This document shows, piece after piece, positions 46,501 to 61,500 of a stretch of DNA of 64,000 nucleotides. A program made the translations under genes and the position numbers. The stretch is from Catonia carolina (lineage: Eukaryota > Arthropoda > Insecta > Hemiptera > Achilidae), in NCBI GenBank assembly GCA_035578175.1, contig JAQMRL010000006.1, forward strand, positions 25,934,393 to 25,998,392, written 5' to 3'. The notes beneath the pieces were generated by a model. That model had not been told where the DNA came from. It worked only from the letters and a program-made list of their open reading frames with translations, and searched no databases. Every line of letters begins with the position of its first letter. Within the stretch, counting starts at the first letter, position 1.

Positions 46501-49500
46501 ATCATTTTTAAATGTGTAAAAAAAACTTTGAAACTTCCTCTTTCCATTGGTATGTGAATTGTTCATTTTGCATTTATACTTAAATAAATATGAATTTATT
46601 AAATTGGGTCCATCATTTATAATAACCCTGTATTATTCATTGAAATTTATTTATAATTCTCATGGAAGTCAGTTGGTGTTACTTGTTGTCATCTGCTTTG
46701 CAAAAGTCGTTCGCATTTACTCGTGTTCGTTTGTTTATTAGTTATTATAAAATATACTCATTTAGATTTGTGTACAATAATCATCAATTATGATTTCATT
46801 ATTATTATTGTGTAATTTGTTGTTTTGGTGATGTTTATGGAACTAAACTGATTTTATAGTAACTCAAATCCCAAGTGTTTGTGTTTTATAGGTTAAATTT
46901 ATTTATTATTATTTCATCATGAATTTCAATGTAAATATAGAAATAGGTGATTAAGTAAGTAGTGTGCTTGATGAAAAAGTTACCGATGAAAGCCCTAAGA
47001 TCACAGTTTTGTATAGTGTTTCTTGTATTTGCTTTTGAACTGTTTATCACTTATGCGTTGACATGAAAATATTTAGGTATGTAGTATTCTTGTATTATTA
47101 TTGACTATAGAAAAAAAAGTTTTCAGTGCACCAACACAATATTTATATCATATTCTGCAGAACATAAAACTCTACAAAGTGGCTATAATGGAATTCTTGT
47201 AAAAATTATTATTTGTTTCAATTTTAGGGGGTAAGAGAGGTTAATTATAACCGTATTCATATATGTAGTGAATGGGGGGGGGGAGTAAAAGAGGGGACCC
47301 CTAAATATTTAATTTTTAGTAATAGTATATAAATATTTGAGATTTTCTGAGCATTTTGATGAATGATATGTGTTACCAAGATTATAAAATGATTGTAAAA
47401 TAAATAATTTAATAACACCTTACATTTGGCACATTTTCTGCTGCCGGTTATGATAAAATAGGCCACTGGTCGTTGGGTTAAACAATAATGTAACTGTAAT
47501 GCCAACTCTACTACTTTGCTGTACGTCTTGGTAAACATAAAACTGTGGAGTATCACCCAACCTTATCTAATATCACCTATAGAACTAGTCTTTGCATTCA
47601 TACACATAAATATTGAGAAACTTACCTGGGAAGTTATTAGTTTGAAGTAACTGATTCAAAGCTTCTGGCCAATTGTTTAAAAATATCAAATCATTCCATT
47701 TCGGAATAATATTTCCAAGAGGACACCCATGAGATGATTGACAGAAAGGAACACCACATTCCATACAACGGGCTGCCTGTACTCTAAGTCCTTTTCGAAC
47801 ATGTGGGAAGTTATAAATTTCATCCCAATCTTTCAAACGTTTCTCAGCTGATCTGTATGGAGCGGTTTCACGAGGATATTTAACAAATCCCCTGTAAAAA
47901 GAAATAACAAAAATTAAGTATTATAATTAGATATAATTTATACATTTCAATTTTCAATCAAATTTAATGAAATAAACAATTCTATTTATTTGATATATCA
48001 AATAAAAATTAATTTACCAAGTAATAATTTCAAAATAATATGACACTATAAAATAAAGAATTCCTTAAATTTAAATGTTATATGTGAAGTTCTATAACTA
48101 ATACTGAATTTTGATTTTAGAGGGATGTTGAAAAACAACTTGGAGGAATGTCTTTTGAAGACAAAGTAATGCAAAATCAAATTTCATGCATCTAAGTACA
48201 AAGCTTGATATAATTTCTTTGAGCAGTATTATTAAGCAGTACAGGAAGAATTGGACAATCCATATCTTATATATAGATGTGTTGGTTGACCCAAGAAGAG
48301 ATGGATACCAAAAGTATCGAGGTGGCCTACATCATGGAGGATGTTGATAATAATGATTATGACAGCAATATACCGGGTGTGTACAAAGTCTGGACCAATA
48401 AATTTTTAGTCAGATAGTTTAGTGTAGCAAAGAATAAGCAATGAGAATCAATAGATACAAAAAAATGTACTTTTTAAGTACCTGAAATTTATGTCTGCCA
48501 TCTTGAATATACCTTTTTTTTTAAAATAGGAAGGTAGACTTAAGGCACATGATTTTGATGTAAAATTTCAAGAGAAAAACAATGGTGAAATGCGTTTAAT
48601 GATATCTTCCACCATTCTTTAGATATTAGCCATTGAAATGTCCATTTTTGTTTGTTTACGTAGAATGAAATGTCCGGATCAAGGAAAAATGCTATTGCCA
48701 ACCTCTGTCTATAATAATTATTTGTGGAAAATAGGAAAACATAAATAACGCATTGTTTTTCTCTTGAAATTTTACATCAAAATCATGTCCTATAAGTCTA
48801 CCTTTCCTTTTCAAAAAAAGGTAGATTCAATATGGCAGAATCCAAGATTGCGGACATAAATTTCGGGTACTTAAAAAGTACATTTTTTGTATCTCTACTG
48901 ATTTCCACTGCTTATTCTTCGCTACAATAAGATATTTGACTAAAAATTAACCGGTTCCAGCATTTTTACACACCTGGTATATTTTATGTCCTATTCTTAT
49001 CTTCTATATAAACATAAAAAGCAAGCCTTTAATAACTCAAATGCAAACTGGAAGAGAGGTAGGCATATTATGCAACCATAAATTACTGCAAGAATTCAAT
49101 TAAAAATAAACACAAAACATTAAAAAAGAATAAAAATTGGTAATGATCTAAATTCAACTGTATCAGGCCAATGTATACAAAATGCGATCATACCAGTATA
49201 TATACAATAATTCTCTGCACCAATATAGATGGCTACCCTTCTAACAAAGTTAGTTAAATAAAAACCGCACGGTCCTTATAAAAAAATACATGTATTGTAA
49301 CAAAAGTTATAATCAAATAAACTGTCAAAAAAGTTATGTAAATAAAAACTACAGAATGTTATTTAACTATGACAACTTAAGGATTTATGAATAAAATTTA
49401 TATAACACAAAGTAACTGATTTATTTGTCCCTCAACAAGTTGCTTCAGTCAACAGTCAAAATTCTGTATTGAACATATTTTTTTTATCTGGAAAAATATG

Positions 49501-52500
49501 GGGATAACAATATTGCACTCCTGACTGGATTGAAAATAAAAACTTTCTTTTTTGTTAAAAATGACACCTTCATTTTATCCATCACAAAGACTACTAACTG
49601 ATTAGGTGAGAAGTAACAGAATTATTTTTTTATAGTTCTGGAACAAGCAGCTTAAGTGCGATTAATTTAACAAACCACTTGCCTGTGATAAGCTTAGACA
49701 AATGAAAAAAATTATTGACATACTCTAAAGAATAGAGTCTTTAGCTAAACCATTTAACTCTTAATTTTTTTTCATAATATATAAACCCAAAATTTTCTAC
49801 CATGGTTGTAGGTTTGAAGGGTCCAAAAAATGTAAAAAAAATCATTTATTTCCACTCACAATATAATGTGGCATTATGGTAAATGGTGTTTGGTGTCTAT
49901 TATGTTATTGTGTGTGTAATTTTAAAAGAGTAAACTTTTACCTGCCGGGTGCCACCGTATTACTGTTTTCCTAGTAAATTATAAAGATGTTTACTGTACC
50001 CTTTAGGGTCTATTATTCTTTAAAGTTTATTGTTAGTGATTTCTGGATTATGCCATTTCTCAGATTTTCTAGTATTCTTTTTGCGTGTTTATTTATCTAG
50101 AATAATCTATTCCGATTACATAAAATGCAGTCGATTCTCCGTTCAGCAGTAATGTGCGAAGCATCATAGAGTCAATGTCGGTTGAATCATTAGTAGTAAT
50201 GAATCAGAGAACCAGTTTTGTACATGTGCATTGAGTAATTCATGCATACGGTGAAATAGTGAGCTATTGTTAAAACTGTGTACAATGTTAGTTTGTATGT
50301 ATGATTCGTTAATAATTTTTTGATTGAAAATGACCATATTCTTTCTAGTTAAGTTTCAATCAAATTTTGTAATAAATTTAGTCTTCTATTAAGGTAAGAA
50401 GTTAAATTGTATTTTATTAGTAGTTATAACTGTAATAATTATTGTAATTAATTAGTGATATTGTCGATACCAATATTTTTCGATTCTCATTTCCAAAACT
50501 TATTCCCAGTAATAAAATAAAACTGTATAATTAAATTTAAATTGCAAAGTATAATTGAATTAAAACTTAAAAATTATTACTGAAGTGACTACTTCTTTTG
50601 GCACACGTATCAACAATTAGGTACCATAAATTAATTTACAAAAATATTTTTATTTAATTTGTTAACTTAATTAAGTCACTTCTGTCGATCAGTACCACAG
50701 CTCCTGATTTTTTATTATTATTTTTCTATTATAACCCATCGAGCACTAATCTTTCTGAAGCCAAGGTGGTCTGTGATTGCAAACTGAACACTCCCGTAGC
50801 TGATACCAATTTCTGACGAGATTTCTTGAACAGTTAACCGGCGATCACCTTCAATAAGCTCTCGAACGGCACTAATGTTGTCATCTGTGAGACTTGACCT
50901 TGGGCGTCGACGGTGACTTTCGTTTTCAACACGTTCTCGCCCACCCCTAAATTCTCTGGCCCACATATACACTCGATTCTTAGACAGAGTAGTGTCCCCA
51001 AACTGTGCCCGCAAACGAGTAAAATTTCTGAAGGCTTAACACGTTCATTTGCTAAAAATTTTATGACGATTCGTTGCGCAACAGATGGATGTACCTCTCG
51101 CTCGGTCATGGCTGTACTGACGGCAGAACGCAACAATGCTGCGAAGTAAGCTGTTCCCCCCACTCCTATTAAACAAAACAACAACTGCTCACCGCCACAT
51201 CTGGTCCGAACGTGTTTGGTACAGTCAACAGCAAAATTACCGTTTCTATTTGATTCGCCCTCGTACAAAGAAAATGTGTATTTCTATAATAGTAGCCTAT
51301 TCTATCACCTTCTATCGCATCAAAAAACACACTAAATCAATAATGACAAAAAAGAAGGGAACATGAATATCCACTAATCTTAGGGTAAGCACACAGTGAA
51401 GGGTGGATGCAGGTTGCTGTTTTCAGGTTTCAGGTAACTGATTCATGCTGGCGCTCAGTGAAAGCATATATATACATGCTTAACCTTCATCCAGTTGTCG
51501 GTATTTGAATATAAGTTCCAGTAGCAGCAATGATGATGCATTATTTCTTATAGAAAACGTTTTTACAACATTATTATACTATACTTTAAAAGATGATAGC
51601 GTTAATGACATTAATGAGAACAGAAAATTGTACAGCAAGTATCATCATCTTTTTCCACAATTAAAAAAAGATTAAGACGGATTTTTAAATACAGTAGTTA
51701 TCGCGTACAGTGATATCGGATACAATGACCTATCAGTTAGTGTGACAAATATTTGGTGGAAAGGTTGAAATATTTAGTTGAATATTTGGTAGAAAGGTTA
51801 TTATGTGCAATATAAAATAATATTGTTTACAGCAACATCAGTTTTAGTGACAACTGTATGAATTTTCAACTATGTTGTTTATCTATCAACATTATGAGTC
51901 AGAATTACTCTCAACGTCCATTTACAGTAGCTTTTTGTCAGAAGTTTGATTACTAATATCCTTTCTTTCTGTGTCTTTAATACAGCACTGTTCTATAAAT
52001 TTTATTGTCCTGATTACCCAAGTTTAGTTTTCATCTTTTGTTTAAACCTGTTTGTAATTCGTAGTAGTGTCCGTTATTTTTGTGTTTTATATAGTGAAGT
52101 GTACTTTTGTTATTTGCTTGGTAGGTAAATACGGCGTCATCGCGTAGACATTTGGCAGCGATTGAAATAGCGCACATTATTTGGCGTCTGGAAAACGGTG
52201 AAATGAATGGGGATATTACAACGGAGTTCAATATTGGACACTCCACAATACTGCAATTTGGAAAAACAGGAAAACAATTCAGAATAGTTTTGATGAAGGT
52301 AAAGAGAAATCAACTTAATCAACCAAAAAAAAAAGAAGTAGAACCCCTTTTAAAGTGATTTACTTTGGAACGGGCAAACAACATGACCGTAACTGAAACT
52401 TTTCTACAAGAGAAGACCAACATTTTTGAAGAAAAATTTGGACAACCACCCTGTTACACCAGCTTGGGTACAACGGTTTTAGTAACAGCACGGTATCCAA

Positions 52501-55500
52501 AGTGGAAAGATCACTGATGAATCTGCAAATGTTCCTGATGAATGGTTACAAAATGTGTGGCTCAAGTTAAGAGAAGGATATTTGGATGAAGAAATCTTTA
52601 ATACCGACGACCGTCACGCATCGGTTACAGTGGCTGGAACTAACGAGTCTGTTGTACTAACATAACGTTGGAGGTCACTGTATCCGATAAAAACTGTATA
52701 TGAAAATGACTCTGGAAATGTTAATTTCATATTGTCAAAAGTAGAACTTCAGTTACAAAAACAATGGTGCAACTTGAAAAAGCAACCAATATTACCAAAA
52801 GAAAGACTTGAGATGCCAAGAGCACTTAGCAACTGGCCACCAGAGCAGGACGCAGGATTATACAAAACATACCTGTGAGCTGATTGGTGTGGAAGAACCG
52901 TGCGCAGGTTCCCTCACCAGTGTTTACTGCGAGATCTGATTGAAATACAATGGCATATTTCTGTTAACAGGTTCCCACATGTAAGGGACCCGGCACCAGC
53001 ATTTACTGTGCATTTACCCTAACAAAAAAATTCTTTGGCCTTCTTCAATGAGCTTCCAATATCAATTAATAAAATGTTATAACACTAGACAGAAATTATA
53101 ATAACTTAAACAATTTTCAATGAAAGAATAGATGAAGAAGACAAATATTTCATTATTTCTGTCAATACTTACAGAAGAATAATTTCAACATTTGCAAAGC
53201 TTGACTTTCTGCGGCCACAATTTTTTTGAAAGTCCACGTGCAGAATGCTGAATGTTTTTCACACCTGTGAAGAATTTGTTTTGTGGAAACACAAATTTTT
53301 CCCTAGCCATCACATGTTTTTACATACATTGTTATGATATTTCAAGAATTAATTTTATGTGAATAAAAAAAAATAACGCAAAAATTTGCGTTACTTTTTT
53401 TTAAAACAGAATAAGTAAAATATTTCAGTGAAAGTAAATTCCAAAACATAATATTTTAATCACAAACTAATTTATTTTAGCAAGGAAAATTTAAATTGAT
53501 AGTTTTTTTAGATCTCCCATGGGTGGTAATAAATCTTTGTATAAACTTTCAGATCACTTTTTATTTACAGCATCACAATATCACTTCATGCATCCAGCTG
53601 TTTTAAATACATCACTCCAGGCATTCTCATCTGATTAACAAAGTGTTTGAGCCAAGCATATGGATTTTATTTTAAAATTTTAATAAATGTAAAACCATAG
53701 AATAAAAATGAACTAATATTTTCCTCAGAAATTGTATGTTTAAATCACTCTTGATTAATACTAAACAAATTTAATTACAAAAAGACCCACTGGGTTGGTC
53801 TAGAGGTAAAGTCATCGCCGTGAGTCACTGTTTAACAGCTGATTATCAGAGACTAAGGTTCATGGTTTAAATCCTAGTAAAGGTAGTTACTTTTATACAG
53901 ATTTGAATTCTAGACAGTGGTTACTGGTGTACTTTGATGGTTGGGGTTTAATTAACCATACTCTCTCAGGAATGGTCGACCTGGGTCTGTACAAGACTAC
54001 ACCTCATTTATACGTGTCATACACATCATCCTCATTTCATTAGGTCATGGGGTTGCTTATTGTTCTGAATTGAACAGATTGCAACGTACATGCATTAGAG
54101 ATAAAAAAAATTACAATAAAACAATATTACATAAAGATATTTATAACACTTGTAGGAATTTTACAAGGTAATGTCAAATTAAACAGACTGGGTCTCAGAT
54201 CATGGTTCATCAATGATCTACTTGCTCTGATCATTGACGACAATTTGTTTAACTAAAACTGCCAACTGAAACTTAACTTCCTACTATACATTTTTTTTAA
54301 TCGCTAATGTGTATATGTTTCATTCTGCTTAATTTAAGAACAACAAGCAACCCCTTGACCCAATGAGATGAGGATAATGTGTAAGACGTATAGTCTGGTA
54401 CAGACTCAGGCTGACTATTTCTGAAAGAGTGTGGTCAATTGAATCCCAACTATCTAAGTACATCGATAGCTACCGTCTAGTATCCAAATCTGTATAAAAA
54501 TAACTACCTTTATTAGGATTTGAACCACGAACCTTCATCTCTAAATTTGCCGGCCGAATTGGCATAGTTGGTAAAGTGCTCACCTCTCATCATGCGGTCT
54601 TGGGTTCGAATCCCATTCAGGCACAGCATATTTTTATACATTACAAAAAATCATTTCATCCTTCACAGTCTGCATTAGCAATAATTACAGAACAGTCAGA
54701 CATTAAAAAAAGAAAAGAATATTCATCTCTAAAATTCAGCTATTTAACATCTGACTCGCTGCGATGATTTTACCACTAGACCAACCCGGTGTGTTACTAA
54801 ACATTTTTACAACCAATTTATAAAGTGTTAGTGTATTATTCAGCACCAGGAATGCAGAGAGGATTTTACGATGAATGCAAGAACTAAGATGCTGTAAGAT
54901 TTACTATAACACTGTAAGATAATTTAAAAAAAATTAAATTTTATAAAATATTTTTACATAAATTTATTGCTATTATACGGAATTTAATAACAATAACAAA
55001 ATACATTTATTTTTGAATAACACAAAACATAAAAGATATAATGAAAATACCGTATTTTATGCAAGGAACACAATAGTACATTGTTCATATCTAAAACAGA
55101 AATTTAATATATTTTATATAAAAAAGTACTTTAAAGAATATCTTTTCAAAATTCATAAAAATCATAAATTTTTTTTGTCATAATTCAGAAGTTATAAAAA
55201 CAATATAGATTTTAAATAATTTTAAGACTTGTAAAATAATTTATTTTGAAAAAAATAAAGGAACACGATACAAAATATGTCACAAAAATTATTTTTCACA
55301 ATTCCATTACCTACTAATACATTTGAATATAACATTGTATCACAAATTTTTGAGATGCAAACAATGCAAAAAGAACAAGGTTAATCAAAAAAAAATTATT
55401 TAAAATCTTGTTAATTATATATTTTAAAGATGGCATACTTACTTACCTGTAGATATCATTCTAAAATTATGTATTACTTTTGATAAATTAAAGAACATAT

Positions 55501-58500
55501 TAAAACATTTCAATTGTAATTTGAATGGTGTATATATCAAGAAAAGGGTACTTGAGTAAACTGTGTGAAAAACTATTTATTTCAAAAAAATGTAAGTTTT
55601 ATAAAAATATATAATGTTGAATCTTATTCTAATGGAATAAAATGTAAAGTATATGGTTGAAATGTAAAATTATATTAGAAAAGGGAGAAATGAGGTTAAA
55701 GATGGCAGCTAATATTAAAAAAAAGCCTAATGACTAAATAAAATGGTAATATCGCAATAACCGTTTTTTTTAAAGTAATGATATCTTAATAAAATAAAAT
55801 AAACAATTTTTGAAACTCCAACCTTCTCAAAATTAAAAAATTTTTTTGATAGTAACTTAATTTAAAAAAAAGTTGTTACAAGGTGTATGACCAGGTGACA
55901 AGGCCACCAAATGGATACCAAAAAGGATAAATCAAAATCATTTCAGACTAAAAAACTTTCTCTTTAAGGCTACCACAACAAAACTAAATAAACACGCTTT
56001 ACTCCCTCTTTTTCTATTATGACCTATTATTCACTTACATGAGTAATTAAAATGAAGACGAAAATATAATTTTAGATAAACAATGAATGTTATACCTGGT
56101 TTTATCCAATATTTTTTCTAATCTCTTCTTCTCAACAGCAGTGTCTGTGATAGTTTCTTCAATATCTCTAATTGACGCTGTTGGAGGAACAGGAGTTGGT
56201 ACGGGAGCCACAGTTGGTACAGTTGTTGCTTGTTTTTCTTCAGCTAATTGTCTCAGAGCTCTTTGATATTCATATGGAAATACCTGGTAAGATAAAATTA
56301 GAGTAAAGTATTATATCTTCCCATAACAGACAGATGGAGTGTCAAATTATTTATACTCAATCTGTTCATTGCAGGGCTAAAATAAATAGTTCTGTGTCTT
56401 ATCACATGGTCAGCCAATTAAATGACTAAAGCATTTAATAACAGAACAGGTAGAGGTGTAAAATACACTAATCAGAGTTATCTCCTCTGAAAGTAATGAA
56501 TTTCATTATACAGCCAGACCCTGTGGTGAATGAAGTGATGGTGTCATTTGCAAAGTGGAAAATATGTGCTTTTCAGAGGGCCCGGCATGCTGATAAGCGT
56601 TACTTTTCCACTCAGTGACGAAGGCAAAGTAAACCACTTCACTCTTCGTTTTACTTAGTAAAACCTCTACAGGTTCAAACCAGCGTTTTGTTGATGACCT
56701 AAACAACAAACTATCAAAATTGTAAAAAAAAATTTTAGTCATCAAAGTGCATTAATTTTTCCAAAAATTTAACTTGATCCATAACCCGGCAGCCAATGAT
56801 AAGGGGTATACGAAATATGTACCTGGGTGCTAAGTTGAATGTTCAGTAGGATCACTAAGTCAAGATATGCCATAAAATTGAGAAGGTTAGAGCAGCCTTT
56901 ATCAGGATGAGCAATGTATTCAAAGGCCATGATCTTAACTTCAAAACAAATTTTATTACTGGATTCTTATGTTTTTCTTCAGTCCCCTTGTATGAATTTG
57001 AGGCTTGGACACCATGTGAATAATCTATAAAAAAATAGGGCTTTTTTGTTCATAACAGGTGGAGTGTTAATTTGCACTCAATCTGCTAATTTCAGAGGCA
57101 CAAAAATAGTTCTGTTTCTTATCACGTGATCAGCCAATTATACGACTGAAGCATTTAAGAACAAACGAGGTAGAGGTGTAAAAAACACTAATCAGAGGTA
57201 TATCCTCTGAGAGTAATGAATTTTATTATACAGCCAGACCCTGTGGTGAATGAAGTGAAGGTGTCATTTACAGGGTGGAAAGTAAATCCTTTCAGAGGGC
57301 CTGGCATGCTGATGAGCACAGCTTACTTTTCCACTCAGTGGAGAAGACAATGGTGAACCACCTCACTCCTTGTTTTACTTAGTAAAGCCTTTAGAGGTTC
57401 AAACCAGCTTTTCGGCTGATGACCTAAACAACAAAGGGCTTTTTAGAAGTGGTGCAACAAGCATATACTAATAATCTCCTGGGTAGATTGGATCAGTAAC
57501 AAGGAAGTGGGTAGAATAGTTGAGGAGTGTGGAGTTTTTGATAAAGTAAAACAGTGTGAACTTGAATACCTTGACAAACTGTGAACATGGTTCAGGCCAT
57601 TTTGCCAAAAGATCGCCAGCAATAACAGAACCAGTTTTTTCCTTAAATTCTTCTAGTAACTTTCTAATATATTCAACATCTTCTTCTTGTTCTAACGGAA
57701 GGAGTTCGACCATTTCTAAATTACATTTACTGGAAAAAAAACATAGAGAAAACAATGTTACAAAGTAAATGAAAATAAACAGTGAAGTAAAGAATAATCT
57801 GAATAATCCAAAATTATAAAGTTTTCCAAATTTTTTAATTTATTTGAAATCAGTCACATCGCCATCTTTGGCATTAGAGACTATTTTGGGTTTTGATTTG
57901 TAATAATTTCCCAGATTCTAGCTGAGAATCAAACCCGGGACCATCCACTTAGTAGGCTAACATGTTAGCTACACTATGCAATGAAGGTAGCCTCCTCCGT
58001 TAATTGGATTATGAAAAATTTGGATGACCAAGAGTTGGATTATAGGATTAAGGCTAGTCTTAAAGATTAAAATCAGTAATTTTTCATTTTGTATGTAAAA
58101 TACCTTATTTTGGGTTAAAAAAGATGATAGATTTTATTATAGTTCTGTTAAAAGTCGGCAATTTTAATTGTTTTATGAAGTTAATGATTTTCTTATTGTG
58201 ACAAGATATAATGACAGATCTTAGTTAATCGACGTATTTAATACAAATATTGTTTTCAGATGCCTACTGAATACAAATCTTAAAACTTTTCACTACGTTG
58301 CTGCGCAACATCTTCATGATTTTTTTATAATTTACTGCTACTGCTCCTCAGTAATCCCAGTCATCAACATTTTCTCTAAACCATCTTGTTCCCCTTGAAT
58401 AGATTTCGATTAATTTGTGAATGTTGGGATACCACTCAATTCAGATTTTTTTTAAAAGAAAACCGTGTAAAGGGCGTATCTCATTTAAAAAAAGAAGTTA

Positions 58501-61500
58501 TAACCGTGTTTGAAAGCTTGAATGGTAAAGGTAGGTATATTGTTCAATCTTGCTTTTATAGCAAAACCGGTTGAATTGAATATGACCTGTAAAAGGGAAT
58601 AAACACTCCAAAATTTGTAGAATAGTCTATTTTCAGACATTCTTCACAATGGAACTAAAGTGTTTTAATATTATCTTTTATAATTTTTTTTCTACATGTA
58701 CGTGTTTACGAAATTCCGTGCTTTCATATAATAACATATGTCATATAAATAACTGTAGGAATGGGTAAATGACATCAGTTCAAAGAGAGAATTTTTTTCC
58801 GTCTGCATTTTACCACAGAATCCATATTCATTTGACTCTTACATATGCTTGAATAGCCATATAGTGAGGTAAGCGAGGGCGTTTGATACATCAAATTTTT
58901 CACTAGACATTTTTCTATAATACCGAACTCAAAAAAATTAAAAACATTTGTAGCCAAATTTTGCATAAATTTCAACAATTTTTTTTGTAAATTCGCTGTA
59001 ACTGGCGTAAAAAAATGGAGTTTCATGTTTGTTTTTTTAAAATATCTCTCAAAGTTTTCTTAATGTCTCATAAAAATTTCAAATTGTCTGGATAAAAGAT
59101 GGCTAAAAAAAAGCCAAATCTATCGGCGCGATCTCGGAATTAGTGTTCGAAGAGTTAATATTCTAAAACCTATCAGTTTTACAACGGTTAAGGAGGTTTA
59201 ACTGTATAATGTACAAACATACTATGTAACTGATATTACATGAAATAAAAAATAAGAAATTACCTCTTAAAAGAACCATCAACATCCAAAACATAAGCAA
59301 TACCACCAGACATACCGGCAGCAAAGTTGCGACCGGTTAAACCTAATATAAGAGCACAACCTCCTGTCATATATTCACAACCATGATCACCAACACCCTG
59401 TTAAAAATAATTTATAAATAAAAATTAATAAATAATTAAATTTTAATATTGATAATAACTTCATGGCTAGTCTTAATAAAAGCCATGATCTTTAAACCAC
59501 TTTTGGTTGTTTTCACTCATCAGTCTGAAGTCTCTAACGACAGTGGCAGTGATTAGTGGAGGAAGGCAAATGGGACATTCCTCTTTTTGGTGGTAATTTT
59601 TAAAATTGTCATCTATCATTTTCTTATGTTCATCTATCCATCACATCTAAATGTCAGAAACTACAAGATATAGCAACAATGGTTTACGGATTCGTAATCT
59701 ATACAAAAAGTGGGCCTGAATTGGGTTTGAAAGTCCAGTTTCAACTGGAAGTAGCCCAAAACCAGAAGTTAATAAATCAAGAAGTCGGAATTTGGAAAAA
59801 AAGTAATGTCATCTGTTTCCTCTTGAAGAGTAGTTACAGAAACCACTAATGGTTTTTGTATCTAATAAGTATCTCATTTTTGTACCTAACAAGTAGATAC
59901 AGAAATCACTGGATTTGAATTTTCAATTTCTACCAGAAGTGTCCCAAAACAGAAGTCAAAATTCAAATTTGGAATTTGGAAACTAAAATAGTGTCATTCA
60001 ATTCCTCTTAAAGATTAGATACAAAAATCAATGGGTTTGAAGTTCCAGTTTCGACCGGAAGTGATCCAAAACCAGAAGTCAAGAAATGAAAGTCAGGATT
60101 TGGAAACAAAAATAGTTTCATTCGATTCCTCTTGAAGAGTAGCTTTCTTACTTATCTTATTTCTTACAAATTTTTTTTTTTTGGTTTTACGTCTGACTGT
60201 TATGCAATTGTTGCTAATGCAGACGGTGAGAAGGATGATAGATGAAGATGAGTGATGAAAAAATGCCAGACCTGACTGGGAATTGAACCCGAGACCCCAG
60301 AATAGAAGCCAGTTGCTTGATACCATGAAGAGGAAGGATAACACCAAGTTACGTGAAGACGCAATGTGACTTTTGGGCAGACTCCTTTAATCAACTGATT
60401 AATTTGGCAAGACTGTTTTAGATATAAGAATCAACTATTCTTTATCTCCCATGGTAGGAGTAGGAAGTTTTAAATTTTATGTGAAAATTTTTTAAAGAAT
60501 TTTAATATACTGAAGATGTGTACGAGATGCACGAAAGCGCTATAAACATTGGTAAGCGTTTTCTGTTAATGTATTCTGGTGGTTAGAAATATATACTTCA
60601 ATTTTCAATAATATTGCTGTTTATAATCCTACATAGGATGTTTGATAAAATAATAAATAAATAAAATTTCATTATTTATATTGGCAAGACAACATCGCGT
60701 GAGTATTTCAAACCAGATTTTTTTTCTAATCAGATTAATTTCCCTTGCAACAGATTCTGACTTAATAAATCAATGAAGCCTACCAAAATTAGGAAACTAA
60801 CTTTGCGATTACTTAACATTCAAACAAATGTTCTACCAGCTGAGTAACAAACGTAGTTTTTTTAACCAGCACTAAAAATGAACCAGTTAAAGTTCTAACA
60901 GAAGTTTAACTCTAGCTTTTGCAATTAGAAACCTCACACTTCTTTTATAATCTATAAAACAAAAATTTACATACCTCAACAACTGCAACAACTCCTGAAT
61001 TACGAACAGAAAATCTCTCCGCAGCAATACCTCTGAAGAATGCTTTACCAGATGTCGCACCATACAGACAGACATTACCAACAATAACACTTTTATCAGA
61101 TTCAAAAGTTGAACTTTTTGGAGGGAAAATAATAATCTCACCACCAGTTAATCCCTGAAATAATAATTTTCCAATTTAATTTTTAATAATATTATAGTGT
61201 CATGATTAACCCTTCTGCGCCGGTCTGTATTTGAGGCTACTATCAAACTGTAAATGTCAGAACACACTTCCGAATAAATCCATTTATCTAAATTCATTAC
61301 TTATAAAAAAAGTATGAAAAAATTACAGCTGCTTCTTATAATACACATGGTTTTTATAATATAAAAATATGAAAATCGGTTACACTTTACGGCCACTAGA
61401 ACTGGCAAAACATTCGCCCCGCGAAAATTGGTAGGTTACTTCTTTTTTTTGGCTGTAACATGCTGAAATTTCTGTTTAGCATAAAACTGTACATACCATA

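Larger units (their letters stand above)
45016..46835. repeat. long inverted repeat, ~325-bp arms, around the mariner element
   Basis: The left arm 45016-45346 and right arm 46511-46835 are near-identical when one is reversed, with a few scattered differences. The inner ~120 bp are the mariner TIRs; the outer ~210 bp lie outside the TA|CAGGG boundary. Outer ends read AACATCACCAAAACAACA and its complement. Confidence 0.85.
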
